From Oxyruncus cristatus (taxonomy: Eukaryota; Chordata; Aves; Passeriformes; Cotingidae), in contig VXAY01007012.1 in the NCBI GenBank assembly GCA_013399855.1, positions 2,438,033 to 2,502,032 of the forward strand: a DNA stretch of 64,000 nt. The letters are read 5' to 3'. Every line of letters begins with the position of its first letter. Position 1 is the first letter of the stretch. Positions 1 through 13,420 of the stretch are shown here, in pieces. The notes below the pieces were generated by a model. It was given only the letters and a program-made list of their open reading frames with translations, did no database searches and was not told the origin of the DNA. The translations under genes and the position numbers were made by a program.

Positions 1-2065
1 GCAGTATAGACTTCTCATTCCACCCCGAAGAGCCCAACGTTCCCCCTTTGTGACATGCACGTTACAGAACCGCCTCGTTTTCAGAAAAGATGAAGCCAAA
101 TATCAGGTCAAGGGATTTGACCGGGGTTTCAGAACAGTTTGCTGGCAATGGCACACATAAAAAACCTGAAATTATCACAGCTTGTCCGGCGTGTTATCAC
201 ATAGACCCCAGACCCAGCTCTGGAAGATCCAACCTTCCTCATATTTCCCTACACCTTGGGCCTTAATGGAAACCTTCTGGTCTCCAGGGTGGAGGTTAGA
301 AGTCCTGCTTGATTTTTGTCACATGGTGAGAAGTGAAGATTTAGATGCCCAGAGGAAATATTATGTGTCCTACAGCCACACAGATGAATTCCCGGATTCC
401 TTCAGCCACATAAGGCTGGGTAATATTCCATCTCCAGTTATCTGTTTGCCTTTGAATTCAGGTATCATTCCACCCTCAGTAAGACATTGCAGCTGAGAGG
501 GAGATAAACAACAACAAAAAGTATAAAAAATACGGCAGTGGAAGCACAGGCATAAGTAATTATTTAAAAGATGCAGTTACCTACAAGCTGTAAGCTCCTT
601 ATCGTCCCAAAATATTTAATTTTCAGGCTTTGCTCAGGTTTGTGTCCAGGGACTGAAATCTGAACCCTGATGTCTGCCCATATCCACTTTTCAGCACTAT
701 TCCAGAACTGATGGACTTTTCAAGTCTTGATGGACACTTGCGTTGTCAGCATTGGGAAATGTAAAAATGAGACACAAAACCAGATTATGAACCCTCTTAG
801 GTGGACCCAGATTGGGCAGAAAGAGACCAGGATACCTGAGGATGTGGCAGATTAGTTTTAGGATTGGTCCTGTTTTCCCCTTGAAGGAAACCAGCTGGAG
901 AAAGTGGGCAGAAGGATGTTTCCCATCTGAATCCCTGAATCATTCATGACAAACGTGTGCCCCTTTTCTGTTCTCCCAGCTTTGAATCTCTACTGGCAAG
1001 GTATGGACAAGTGCAGCTCTGTGACCTCCTATTCCCTGGCCTTCCCACCTCCCGGCAGAAAAGTCCTGGACTGGGATCTCAGCTCTGTGTTATCCAAGTG
1101 GAGGCCTGGGAACCTCACACAACCCTCACGTCATCTCCTCGGCTCCCAGGAGCAAGGTTTGTCTCCAAGTGCAAGGTGGGAGCACAGCCAGACCCAGAGT
1201 AAACCCTCTTCCCGGGGTTATTCCAACCCCACACAAAGGAAAAATTACTGGAAAGAGTGAAAGGAGGGAACAATCTCTGAAAATACAAATTGTAGCACAT
1301 GCCAGTCTTGGATGTTGCCACGGACTGGTGCTCCTTTCTGTACCCAACAGGAATAAATCCTCCACGATCACCCGGCACAGGGAGCTCAGTGTGGTTTTTG
1401 TATTAAGTCAGAGCCACCTTCGCTTCAAAATCAAATAAATAAGTAAATAAGAGTAAATAACACAGGAAAGCTGCCTTGGATCCTGGTGGGATATTACATT
1501 TGTCTGGGCCTGTCAAACCCCGTAAGCTTGACTCCGCAGAGGAAATTACATTATGATACACCACGGCCAATTCGGGGAAGAAAGAAAGTTGTCCCCCAAT
1601 AAAACCCAATTTGCCTTCTTTTTGCAGTGCTGTCTCTGAACTAACCAGCCTGAAACTGCCTAAAAAGGCTCTGACATGCAATTTATATCATGGTGGAGGA
1701 TAATAATTTCCCTTAAAGATGAAAGATCGTCAACTGAATCGAAAAACAGTTACACCTGTGGAAGGCAAGTTTAATGTAAAAGTTCTGGGAGAATGGAATA
1801 AGTAATTCCACTTTAAAAAAAGAAAAAAAAAAAACAACAAAAACAAAACATAAACACAATAAAACAAAATAAAACCCAAATCCACCAGCTCCCTGCAATG
1901 GAATCAATCAAATCTCTCCTCTGTGGCTGGTTACTGACTGCCCCTTGTTTGTGCAAATAAGGGGCTCAGATAAGAACTGGGGCTTTGGAAGTGCTTCTGA
2001 GTTATTGGCTTTTCCACGCTCATGAAAAATCATCATGTTCGTGGTTTTTAGAAGGAAAAAGTGTT

Positions 2066-2087
2066 AAAAAAAAAAAAAAAAAAAAGA
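2066..2087. repeat. A homopolymer tract
   Basis: Over twenty consecutive As after GTGTT. An A/C-rich stretch is also present at 1815-1878. Neither adjoins a recognisable retrocopy. Confidence 0.85.
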
Positions 2088-3984
2088 AGGGAAAGCATGT
2101 GGAACATCAGAGGAGAGGGGCAATGGCACGGAGCACAAAGCCACCCTCAGCAGAACCCACCAACAGCCCGTGGAAATCCTTTCCCTTTATTAAAAATGCG
2201 GCTAAAGAGCATTAAAGGAAAATAAAAACCAACAAGAAGCAGGGATGGTTTTATCAAACCTCCACAAAAGTTGAACTGCTCCTGGGAGCTTCCCCCCCCC
2301 CCGTTCTGAGCAACTGAGCAGCAACAGAAAGGCTGATTTCTCCTGTGTGCACCACCCATAATTCCAGCGTGGGATTTGATGTTTCAAAAGGAAGCTTCAA
2401 TCCCCGTGAATGAAAGCAACTGTTTGAAAGAGATTATTCACCTGCCATGTAACCCAGACAGGAGGGAGCTGTGATAGGACACACTCCACCCCTCCAAGTC
2501 CAGATTCAAGCAGGGACATCAGTAATGAATTTTCATCAAGTGCCGATAGGAAGGAAGTTATCTGCAGCTCTTCCTTCTCCCCGTGGCCTCCTCACATCTT
2601 GAGTATTAGCCACAGCCTGCACTGTCCCTTTCTCCTGAGGCTGATATGGTTTGGCTTTTTCTGAAAGAGCAAAAAAGGATGTGATTCAAGAGGGAGCCTT
2701 CTTTATTTGTTCCTGTGTGTAACTCCAAAGTCAAGGCTCCATCTCATGGTTACTGGAGGCCTCGTAACCCTCCTCCCCCACAGATCTGTTTGTTGCCTGC
2801 TCTGAGCTTCCTTCACATTCTCCCTGCTACTTGGCTTTCCCCCGGTAACCTGTGTTACAGACCTTGGAAAGAGACAGTCAGTGATAACCTTGCCGATAAC
2901 TCCGGGTTTTTCATCTGCTGGGAGGAGAGAAAACAGCTTTAAATAAAAATGGAAATTTAAAGTGGAGGGAGGACAAGAGGTGATAACAACATCCAGGTCC
3001 TGCTGTCAACTAGCTCGGTGTAGTGTTTACCCTTCATATAAACCCATGAGACACTCAAGGGCTTTTTTATCTTGAAAAGAGCCAGCAGTGAATTCAGCTT
3101 CAGCCCATCTATTTTGCAGGTGCTCTCTGAAATATGAGTGATGCAAAGAATTAATTGCCATCAGCATATCCCTGCCTGCCCAGTTTCCCTCCAGACAATC
3201 CTAAAGCCAGTCACTTGACCCCGCTTTCCTCCCCTCTGGGTAGCAGGTCTCCTTTCAGCTCCCAGGGATGACACGAAGAAGCATGAAGAAAAGGAAGGAA
3301 GTGGGAAGTTCCCTTGTCCACCTTCCCAGGAGATAGCAGCCAGCTGCGTGCTCCTAAGGATGCTGAGAGACCACATCCACCTCTCACGAAAAATTCAGGC
3401 AAACCCCGAAGACTGCATGGAGTGAGAACCATAATTAAGATCACTGGGGCGTAGAAGATGCTTTGCCAAAAGCAGAGCTGGTCCTGCACTGGGCACGTGG
3501 AAGTGGTTCATCCCCATGGTACCCTAAAATAGTGATGACACCTCGGATTAGTCCCGTGTGGTGCCCACCCCAAGCCATACGAAGCATTTCAGAAGAGGGA
3601 CCAAAACCTGCATTGTGAACCACATAAAAAAATTCACTGTGGAAATTAATGGTCTAAGACCTGTCTCCAACCTGAAGCACAAAGTTTAAAATGCCCCTCA
3701 AAACTTTTCCTTACAACGCACGCTACTGGAAGCTGGGAAAATGAAGCTTCCTCAGGCTTCTGCTCACTCTTTGGGTGGCACAGAGGGTTGGATTGGTCCT
3801 AAAACTGACCACAACAGATAAAGCAACTGTGTCAAGGTGAAAAACAACTCTGTGTGCTGTTGAACCTGTCTCAATCCAGATAATAAGGATCACCAGCCAC
3901 CTGGAATAGCATAAATTTCAGTGTAGACAATAAAATCTCCTCTTTACAATGAGTTCAGCTGACTTTAGCCCTAAATCTAAAGGT

Positions 3985-4040
3985 CCATCAAAGCTTGGAC
4001 TTGATCTTTGAGGTCTTTTCCAACCTTTATGATTCTAAGT
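3985..4040 (+). mobile_element. CR1 LINE 3' tail fragment
   Basis: The words TTGGACTTGATC, GAGGTCTTTTCCAACC and TATGATTCTA occur in the order and spacing of the extreme 3' end of an avian CR1 element. Only the last ~55 bases of the element are present, a severe 5' truncation that is typical of CR1 copies. Confidence 0.75.
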
Positions 4041-4292
4041 TGGAGCTCCTTCCATGGGCTTTTTGGTTCCAGTGGGTGGAAGCAGAAAAAATCCTAAGAG
4101 GACAAGATAAAAAGCTGAAGTATCAAACAAGTGGAGATCAGGATTCCCTTGATATGCAAGAATTTATGTTCTTGAAGGGTTTTTATCCATATGTTCTTTG
4201 TCATGGAGTCTGTCTCTGTTGTCCTCTCAAACCTAATATCCAAAACATCTAGGCTCAAAACACATTTTGTTTTGTGCCTTTAGGGAAGCATC

Positions 4293-4402
4293 AGGGAAAA
4301 GAGAAAATCGGAGAAGCAGAAAGCAGTGGGAGAAGGAGAGAGAGAGGGGGGGAAAAAAGCTAATAAAGGGGAAAGAGAAAAAAATTAAAGGGAAAAAAAA
4401 TA
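4293..4402. repeat. Purine-rich tract
   Basis: About 110 bases are almost entirely A and G on plus, including GAGAGAGAGAGGGGGGG and AAAGAGAAAAAAA blocks with only a few C or T interruptions. Long purine:pyrimidine tracts of this kind can adopt triplex forms. The PLXNA4 transcript would carry the pyrimidine strand. Confidence 0.8.
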
Positions 4403-7400
4403 TAATTAGCAGAAGCAGAAACTTGTCCTGACACAAATTAGTGCTGTTCTTCTAGGCTTTGTTCCAGGGAGGAAAAAAGGGTCAGGGAACCCAATTTCCT
4501 GCCCTTCTTCGATGGCACTCTCCAGTGCCAAGGAAGCAGATTATTCCTACATCCCAAACTATATTTAATACACGAATTTGCATGTTTGAGAAAACAAAAA
4601 TGCAGATATTCTGGGCCAATTCTACAAGGAATTTGTTCATCTGCTACCCAGGGGTCCTTTCAGGAAGAAAGAACTGGACAACTTGGAGTCCACACAAGTA
4701 GATGTGGTGGTAACAGCATACCAGCATTTTCAGACCTGTAATCTGGCATTTTTTTTTGCACAAAACCTGTGGGATAAATAGTCTGCAGAGCAGGAATTCT
4801 GTCCTATCACACTGTTACTTCCAGTCTGACTCTCACTGTGGATGTGAGCACCTTCCCATTTGTAGGGAATGCATCCTTCCTTCGGGGTGCATCTCATATT
4901 GCAGTGATTTTTGAGCCATTTCCATCACTGCCTGAATAAAGGAGACTCCAGGAGAAGCAGGAGGCAGATCACCAGTAACTTAATGCTCAGAACCAGCTTG
5001 TCCCTCATCCCCAGAACTGTTCCCAAAAAGAGCACAAATCACAGGTAACCCTTGAGGTCACCTGGCTCATAAGTTTTATTCAGATCCCCAGCAAGGATAC
5101 CTCACCTATTTTCCTGTGGAACCCTAATTGCTTTGATCTGACTTTGGGAGGAGGATCTGGATTTTGCTTCTCTCTGGTATTACTGAAAAAAAATTAATAA
5201 CTTGAAAATAATTAAAACCTGCTGTTTTTCACCCAGAGGTGACAGTCTGTCTCTTCCCAAGCCAATAGCCTGACACAATCTGCCCACAACCCCTCTTTGT
5301 GGGGACTGAAAAACTGGGATTCAGCCCTGTTCAGTGACTGACAAATCCAGTGACTTCCATCAGCTTTGGCTCAGATTTTAACTTTGTAAAAAGGATTAAT
5401 TCTGGAGGAATGCAGCATCTCCTCCCTCATCGCTCTTGAAAACACACCCAGACACATTCCCAACCTAAAAAAGGCTCCTTACAGTCACACAGCCCGGAGA
5501 GTCCCATTCCTTTTGAGGAGAAGTTGCGAGCAGACAGCCTGCAAGACCTTTACTGAGGAGGGAGAAGACAGCCTTGGACTTTCAGGCAGCAGCAAAGGCT
5601 TTGCTGGGTCTAAGTCACAGATTCAGGGAGCAAACAGCTGCCTCTGGCAATGGCCAACAGCAGATGTCAAGGGAAGAGCAGAGGAAAAGGGTAAAAATAC
5701 AGCAATATGCACCCAAAATACTCTTTCCGAGCATTTTAGGCTGTGGGATGTCCCAAGCCAAGTGTTAATGGACCTCCACTGAAAACTTTGCCAGAGTTTT
5801 TTGGGGCTGGTTTTTCAAATCCAGAATATGTCCTGCAGCAGGAGGTTCTCCCAGTCCATTAGTCTGTGTGACCTGAAAGCTGGCTTTTATTTTTTTTTTC
5901 CCCCCAGAACGAGTTTACATTTGTTTTGAACCTGACATCTCATTCCCCGAGAAAGTCCCCTGTTCTTACACTGGAAAAGGTAATAAATAACTGATATCTA
6001 CACACTTCCCATGGAAATTACTCCCCCCAGCCCCAAAATGAACCCAACAAAACCCAGCAACAGCAAAGATCAAACAGTGCTAAAAGCTGGATTTCTTACG
6101 AGAAGAAAGAAAATAGAGGAATAATGCTGGGGCTGTCTGTTAGGAGACCTGTTTTCAGATGATTTTTAATCCATTCCAGCCTTATATCACAGTTCCATGT
6201 TTGCTGTTTTTACTAAATAGTTGACCCCTACATCACAACATCTGCTTCTTTACCAAAACCTCTTCTTTCCTGGCAAAAATTTACATCTCTGGCTGCCAGG
6301 CTCTCCCAAGACTTGATTTTATGGATGTCAGGTCCATCTCACTTTCAGATTTCAGCAGCTAAACGTAAATTCAGCTCCCCCCCCCTCTCCTCACCAGCGC
6401 AGTCTCTCTCTCCCTCTGGGTTCTGCACATCCATTATGCACATTTTCATTAGGAGCATTTTGCAAGTGGATCTGTTGATTCATTGTATTAGAATTGCAAA
6501 CAAATGGCATCATTTTCCCCGCACGCTCCTCTTGGAGAATCCAGCATTGATTTCCCAGCATTGTGGGGCTACTTGACTGACACTTCTGGCTGATTTGAAC
6601 CCTTTAAGATTTCTTGCTGAAACCACTTCTGCTCATCAGTTTTCCTGCAAGAACTCAAGAGCTTGCAGGAGCTCAGGCACCTGTATTAGTTTTACACAGG
6701 CTCCACGTTTCCCCTGCTCCGTGCATGACTTCCAACACTTGGCCTGGAAATCGGAATGTCACAGCGGAAAGCGGGAAACAAAGGGCCAAATTCAACTCTA
6801 TCCCTCCTGTAATTCCACTGCCTTCAAGGTTTGCTGTGTGTCAGATGGGCATGTGCGTTTTTATCCAGACCTCCAAAGGGTCCTTGATGCCCTAGGCAGT
6901 CAATGCACTGTTTAATCCTTCAAGTGCCGGGATTTTTTTCTTTTTCCTCCGTGTTTTTGTCCTTTTAACAGACAAACGTGAATTTGCCACGGCTGCTGTT
7001 ACATCTGAAACCCCAGCAAAGTATTTTCAAATACTGTCATATTCTTTGCTTGCATAAACACCCGTGTTAATGGGTCTCACAAACCTTCACAAGTATCTGG
7101 GGATCCTGATGAGTCAGACTTGCATAGAGAAGTTTAGGATCTTGCAGAGGGACAGCAGCAGTAAATAGTTTGCCACCACTATTGCAGAGCAGGGTCTCTC
7201 TGCAGAGATCAGTGCCAACAAAACAACCTGTGTAAATGTGGCACTCTCAGTGAGTCAAACTATCTTTTCATTCAAGAGGAAAACAGGATGGAAAAAGTCC
7301 ACTTGGGATTTCCCAGGGAAATCAGCAGGAATTTCTGCACTGATTTTAGTGGGAGCTGCGTCCTGCTGTAAGGTTCTCATGACATTTCAGGATATTCTGC

Positions 7401-7455
7401 CTTAAAACAACAAGGTTTGGGCACCTTCAGCAGTGAAGTGTCTTCACACCCCTAT

Positions 7456-7803
7456 GAATCACAGAATCATAGAATGGTTTGGGTTGGAAGGGACCTGAAA
7501 GATGACCTACCTCCCCCTGCCATGGGCAGGGACACTTTCCACTATCCCAGGTTGCTCCAAGCCCTGTCCAGCCTGGCCTTGGACATTTCCAGGGATCCAG
7601 GGGCAGCCACAGCTTCTCTGGGCAACCTGGGCCAGGGCCTCCCCTTCCTCACAGGGAAGAATTTCTTCCCATTATCCAATCTAAATTTCTCCTCTTTTAG
7701 TTTAAAGCCATTCTTCCTTGTCTTACTAATATCTGCCCATGTAAAAACTCGCCCTGCCCCTTTCTTCCAAGTCCCCTTTAAGTACTGGAAGGTCACAATG
7801 AGC
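7456..7803 (-). mobile_element. CR1 LINE fragment, 5'-truncated
   Basis: The reverse complement of the avian CR1 3' end begins at GAATCACAGAATCATAGAA and continues through the diagnostic GGTTTGGGTTGGAAGGGACC, the CCATGGGCAGGGACAC block, the GTTGCTCCAAGCCC block and the TTTAAGTACTGGAAGG block. About 350 bases of the 3' untranslated end are retained. A 144-codon open frame over it is an antisense reading of CR1, not a gene. Confidence 0.95.
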
Positions 7804-9046
7804 CTGGACCGTAATGTCAGAGATCAGGTCTCCTTGCAAATGGCCAATTAAGGAGGCCGAGACGTCCAGCTGCTAATCCAAGACTTTAAAACAAAGCACC
7901 AGAGCATCAAAACCATTAATTCAGTAGCAGTACAGAGTCCCCAGCTCATGAGGAAAAGGGCCTTTAGGTGAGCAGAGTCCAGGACGTTACACAGGAAGCA
8001 GAAGGAAGGATCTTTTAGTGCGGGAAGCAACCTTGTCAAGACAAGTGACATTATTTCAGGCCCTTAAAACCAAATCGTGCAAAGCCCTGGATAGCACACT
8101 GATTTGATGCTAACTGTGAGCTCTTGAAGAGGAGATAATTGACAAACCCTTCCAAATGTTCTCCCTTTGCTGACTGGAGGACTGAGCCTTCATCCAGCTG
8201 GATTCAAAGGCATCTCATGCAGAGACCTGAGGGCATCTCAGTGCAAGAATGAGTTCCTCTCTGCTGATGTGCCTCCCACACAGATTATCCAAAGCCTGGC
8301 CCGGTGCCATCAGTAATGATATCTCCTGGGTGTGTTTCCCTTCCGACTGGCTGACTGATTTTGTTCCTGTGGCAGAGAATTGCAAAATACGAAGTGCTCG
8401 GTGCACCAAAAATGACATTTGTGTAAGTTACACTGTAAATAGTTCCTGACACGCTGACGTTGTTGGGAATGTAAGGATGGTAAGAGGCTATTAATTACAT
8501 TATTGCTTAATCAGCACCGAGCACTCGTGTTCTCCTCTCCAGTCCAGCTGCTTGGCTGGTGACGTGTCCTCCAGAGAGCAGGCTGGGAATGCAGGAGAGC
8601 GCTGCTGATGCCAAATGATGGTGCAAAGCAGGGCAAAACCCCACGCAACATCTGTGCACATCTGGAGCTGCCTTTATGAGCCTTAAATGAATAGGGTGTC
8701 TGGAAGATTTCAGTGGTGTCCCAGCTCTGAACTGAATCTATGAGGAGAAAGGGCCTTCAGCCTTTTCTTGGTCCCTTGGATGAGCATCAGAAGTGATTTT
8801 TCTTGTTTTGTGGGTTTTTTTTCCTGCCTTCTCTTTCCTGTTTCTTCACATCCTTAGAAAGCCCTGCTGCAAATCTGAGAAACTAATTCTGGAATAACTC
8901 AGGCTTTCCCTATGCCCCCAAAATTCATGTACATCCAGGACAAAAAAAAAAGACCATTTCACCTCTTCATGGATACAGTTCTCAGATTTATGTGAATGTC
9001 TAAACCTGGGGCATTTATGAACTCCAATATCTTCATTGCTTACTTG

Positions 9047-9288
9047 AGGAAATGGCCTCAAGTTGTGCCAGGGAAGGCTTAGGTTGGATATTAGGAAAAA
9101 AATTTTTGTGGAAAGGATTGTCAAGCCCAGGAACAGGCTGCCCTCAGGGAGGGTCAAGTCACCATCCCTGGAGGAATTTAAAAGCAGTGTAGATGTGGCA
9201 TTTGGGAGCGTGGTTTAGTGGTGGCTTTGGCAGTGCTGGTGGTTGGACTCAACCTTAGAGCTCTTTTCCTAAATGAGTCTGTGATTGA
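9047..9288 (+). mobile_element. CR1 LINE fragment of a second subfamily
   Basis: The segment shows TTAGGTTGGATATTAGGAAA, then TTGTCAAGC, CACCATCCCTGGAGG and TTTAGTGGTGG, ending in TTGGACTCAACCTTAGAG and a degraded tail. This order matches the CR1 group whose 3' end reads TTGGACTTGATGATCTT, distinct from the group at 7456-7803. Orientation is sense on the plus strand. Confidence 0.9.
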
Positions 9289-10131
9289 GTTTTATAAAAT
9301 CCCTTCTTTTACGCACTGTTCATTGTAGGTCAGATCCAGAATCTCTGAGACTCCAAGAAGTCAGAGCAAGAGGGCAGAAAAAGACTTACAAGTCATCTAG
9401 TCTGACCCTCTCTCAGTGCAAGAAGAAAGAGGTTCCCTTGGGGACGCCGGGGCGAAAGGACACACAGAGAGACAGCTCTTGTAATGGGGAAACCATTAGC
9501 CCAATGAGTTGAAAAAGTGACAGACTGATAAGAAGTAGCCTGAGCATGAGGAATAACTTCCTGGCAGCAGGAACTATCAGACTGCAGGAGAGAGGCCCCG
9601 GGGGGAAATGTCAAGAGGACCAGCATCGAGCCACTTAAAACGCAACCAAACAAGTTTGGAAGGAAACCTGCAATGACCAGGAGACTAAACCAGCTACAGT
9701 ATCTTAGCAATAAGTCTTTTGCATAGCTAATAATTCATGAGGAGATATCAGGAGACCCAAACAATGTCCGGAGAGGAATGCAGTTGAATTACTCGACTCC
9801 ACTGAACGAGAGGACAACTCCTGCGGTTTATGTGTCCCCTGGGACCTGGTGCAGCTGAACTGGGTTGAGCAGAGAGATTTGCAAAAAGGCCAGAATGGAA
9901 ATCCCTGCTCAGTACTGGCCAGAAGCAGCAGCACTGCAAGGTCCACCACTACACATGTTGTTCCAGGCAGGAATGTCACAGCACTTAAAGGCTACGGGAT
10001 TTCTGATCCCCAGGTGACCCCGGGAAGGCTGGGAGTCACCAGTCTTTATCAAGTAGAAGGCCATGAAGGAAAGCCTTTGCCAGATCCCTTCCCACAGCTT
10101 TCAGCTTGGATATTGAGTGACAACACAGTCA

Positions 10132-10191
10132 TTTAGAACCATAGAATTTAGAACCGTAGAATTTAGAACCATAGAATTTAGAATCATGGAA
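10132..10191. repeat. 15-bp x 4 tandem repeat at CR1 end
   Basis: Four consecutive 15-mers: TTTAGAACCATAGAA, one with G for A, an identical third, and a fourth with two changes. The unit resembles the short 3'-terminal repeat of CR1, in reverse complement, so it probably arose by expansion of that tail. Confidence 0.85.
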
Positions 10192-10525
10192 TCATGGAAT
10201 GGTTGAGTTGGAAGGGACCTTAGAGAACATCCAGTCTCGGCCCCTCCACATGGGCAGGGATGTGACCCACTAAAACAGGTTGCTCAGGACCCCATTCAAC
10301 CTGGTCTTGGACACTGCCAGGGATGGGGTAGCCACAGCTTCTCTGGGAAACCTCTGCCAGGGCCTCACCACCCTCACAGGGAAGAATTTCTTCCTCATAT
10401 CTGACCTAGATCTCTCCTCTTCTAGTTAAAAACCCTTCCCCTTTTTCCTCTCACCGCTTTCCCCTGTAAAAAGTCACTCTCCCTCTTTTTTATAAGCTCC
10501 CTTTAAGTGCTGAAAGGCCACTGAA
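10132..10525 (-). mobile_element. CR1 LINE fragment with expanded terminal repeat
   Basis: The antisense CR1 3' end starts at AATCATGGAATGG and runs through GTTGGAAGGGACC, GGGCAGGGATG, the TTCTCTGGGAAACC block and CCCTTTAAGTGCTGAAAGG. Its terminal short repeat has expanded into about four 15-bp units (10132-10191, unit TTTAGAACCATAGAA, the last one diverged). Around 390 bases in all. Confidence 0.95.
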
Positions 10526-12735
10526 GAAGCCATTCACTCATCATCACAACTGTCCCCCGGGAGATGACCCATCAAGGACAACGCCCTCATCAATATCCTC
10601 AACAGCCTCACGCAGGTCATGCTGAATCCAAGGATAAACCACAGAAAGTTGGGAGCACATTATCCTCTTCCAGGGCTGCACTCCTGCAAAAACAACTGGG
10701 TTAGGAGATGCTGGGACATCAGACCCCAGAAAAATTGAGTTCATCCAGCCCTGGAGATTTAAGAAGTGAGGGCTACTTGAGTACACACCACAGCCCCTGA
10801 ATCAAGACTCACATTCACTCACGGGTTCTGCCTCTGACTCGCTGTCTGACCTTGAGAAAGTCATTTAATCTCTCTGTGCCTCAGGATCTGCATAAAAATA
10901 ATTATTATGGTTGATGTTTTATGGGAGAAGACTGCTGCCATATAAGACATCACTCCAAAACGCCCTTTTCAAATCCTTCATTAGAGAAAAAAAAAAAAAT
11001 CTACAGGGGGGCAGAATTTCAGAATCTTATTAAGCCTTTCCCAGTGCCTCAGTGTCTTTGACTAACTCTCAATACACACTAAGCTACATTTAGATCAAAA
11101 TTGAGACTATGAATTGTTCATAAAACCTATCTTACACCAGTGGCAGCTTGAAGTTCAGATGATGAATCGTATCTAATTAGTTATTTTGTCATTTGCAAAG
11201 ATAGCTGGATAATAAATCACTATTTCTAACTAGAAAACTTTGACTTAGCATCTCCCCTCCTTCTTAATCAACTTTTGAGCCATTCATTAGGTTTTCATAC
11301 AGAAATACTTTTTCTAACAATTGTCAAGAAACCAACATTTTTCATGTTGAAATGAAGCTGGAGATTGGGCAGTTATTTTCTTATTTTAGGAGAAAAAAAT
11401 CCCTGATTACTGTCAGCCAAAAAACCATAATACATTCAGCTTAAAGCTTATCTTCTGTAAAATAAACATCGCTGCAATTTTTCACCCCATTTCAAGCCCT
11501 CCAGCCAGAGAGCAAAGGCAGGGCTTTGTTGACAGCACTCCTTGCCAGAACAGTTTTTCCTCTCTCTGTTTCGGGTTATGATCTCTGGGGAAGATGGTAA
11601 GAAAAAGAGGGAGTTTTTGAACCCTCTTCATACCGTCATCATCCCTCAGCTGGCCACGCAAGGTCCTTCCAAGAGGAATAGTCCTCATCATCCCAATAAG
11701 GAGCGCGGAAGAAAATGAAGGAAGAGACTGATCAGTTCAGAGGGATCAGTTCTGCCCTCCCATGTTATTTTCCCCCTCTTTCACGGCAGAAATGATTAAG
11801 CAGATCTTTAGCTGCCACTCATCCCAACTGCAGAGACAAAAGTCTTCTGCGTGGAGCCACCACAGCTCAATCAGTGTCACGACGGCTCCTGTCACTCACA
11901 TATCACCTGAGTCATTTATACGAAAGCCTTTCTCCGAGCTGAGAGACTGGAAAGCACCTCAGCATCACCTGCTTTTCACACACAAGCACAGAGGGAAGAG
12001 AGGGCTGTGTTTCGCTGGGATGTTGGGGAAGCTGCAGTGGTGGCAGTTGCTGGTGTTTACTGGACAGAAGAAGCGTCACTGTTACAGGGAAAGAAGGGTG
12101 GGGGGTTTTTTTTGCACGAGTTATGCCTCCACTTGTTTCAAATCAGCGTGCTGGTGTAACAGCTTTCTGGCCACAGCTTGGATTTCCTTCACTGAGTTTC
12201 CAGCGGGATCTTCCCACCTGCAGCACTGGAGGGTTTCTGGGATTCTACCTTTGCCTCCAAGCAAGCACCTGTGAGGGAAAAGGCAACTTGGAGGCTTGGA
12301 GGTTGGACCCTCCTTGTGTCCTACACTGCAGGGAAGGTCAGGATGAGCAGCCTTATCAGGAATTCAACTCTGGTAGGATCGAGTAAAGTCACTGCAATGC
12401 TGGATGCAATGACCCTTGTACTGAGCTCCAGCACCCGATGGCAGGAGGATATTCCACCTTCAACTCCACCTCTGCCTAATAAGACCAGAGGGAACGTCAG
12501 AGGGAGCACAAAGGAATCCAGCACCAGTGTCCAGAGCGTGCTGATGAATCCTAATGGCCTGATAGGGAGGGAAAACCATGGCCAGGGTCATCCTCAGTGA
12601 TTACACGAGGTCTCTGGACACCCAGGGAGGGAGGGAAACCCCACATCGAGGGCAGGTCCTTCTGTGAACTGTTGTGCTCTGTATGCTCAGCTGCATCCCT
12701 GGGCTGGTCCTGAGCTTAACCACGATAAGGTCCCA

Positions 12736-12880
12736 GAACCACGGAATCAGTTAGTTTGGAAAGGACCTCTGAGATCATCGAGTCCAACCACTAACCCAGC
12801 ACAGCCAAGCCCACCACTAAATCACATCCCCAAGTGCCACACGTACACGGTTTTTAAAATAATTCAGGTGACAGAGTCCC
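12736..12880 (-). mobile_element. CR1 LINE fragment, X-like subfamily
   Basis: The signature GAATCAGTTAGTTTGG, GGACCTCTGAGATCATCGAG, TCCAACCACTAACCCAGCAC and CACCACTAAATCAC matches the reverse complement of the older CR1 type with this distinctive AACC...CTAA block. The distal part (after 12850) is degraded. Confidence 0.85.
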
Positions 12881-13111
12881 AAGGCAACAAATGAAGACAG
12901 ATAGAAGCATCCTGCCAAATTCTTCCAACGCCATTCCTTGGGCTATTGCTGCATGCAATACCTTCTGCCTTTAATGCAAACCTTTAGGAGAAGGTTTGAT
13001 GCTTTTCTTACTGCCCTCTATGCAACTAAGCCCCTCAAAATTGGCGATTTAAAAGTGCACATAGACAACACCAACTCCACACTTCCAATTTTTTGAGGAG
13101 ACTGATGATAT

Positions 13112-13420
13112 AATCATAGAATCACACAATGGTTTGGGTTGGAAGGGTCCTAAAGATCCTCTCATTCCACCCCCTGCCAGAGTCAGGGACACCTTCCACT
13201 ATCCCAGGTTGCTCCAAGTCCTGTCCAACCTGGCCTTGGACACTTCCAGGGATGGAGCAGCCACAGCTTCTCTGGGCAACCTGTGCCAGGGCCTCATCAC
13301 CCTCTGAGCAAAGATTTTTTTTTTTAATATCCAATCTAAACCTACTCTCTATCAGTTTGAAGCCTTTCCCCCTTGTTCTCTCACTACACGAGGCAATGAG
13401 ATCGCAGCAAAGCCTCCCCT
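13112..13420 (-). mobile_element. CR1 LINE fragment, 5'-truncated
   Basis: This antisense CR1 3' end begins AATCATAGAATCACACAATG and carries GGTTTGGGTTGGAAGGG, CTTCCACTATCCCAGG, GACACTTCCAGGGATGG and the TCTCTGGGCAACCTGTGCC block. A short T run interrupts it at 13315-13325. It lies about 560 bp before the left arm of the inverted duplication. Confidence 0.95.

Noticed and set aside
7417..7851. A 144-codon open frame on the plus strand
   Set aside because: Most of it is an antisense reading of a CR1 fragment (7456-7803), with no protein family features.
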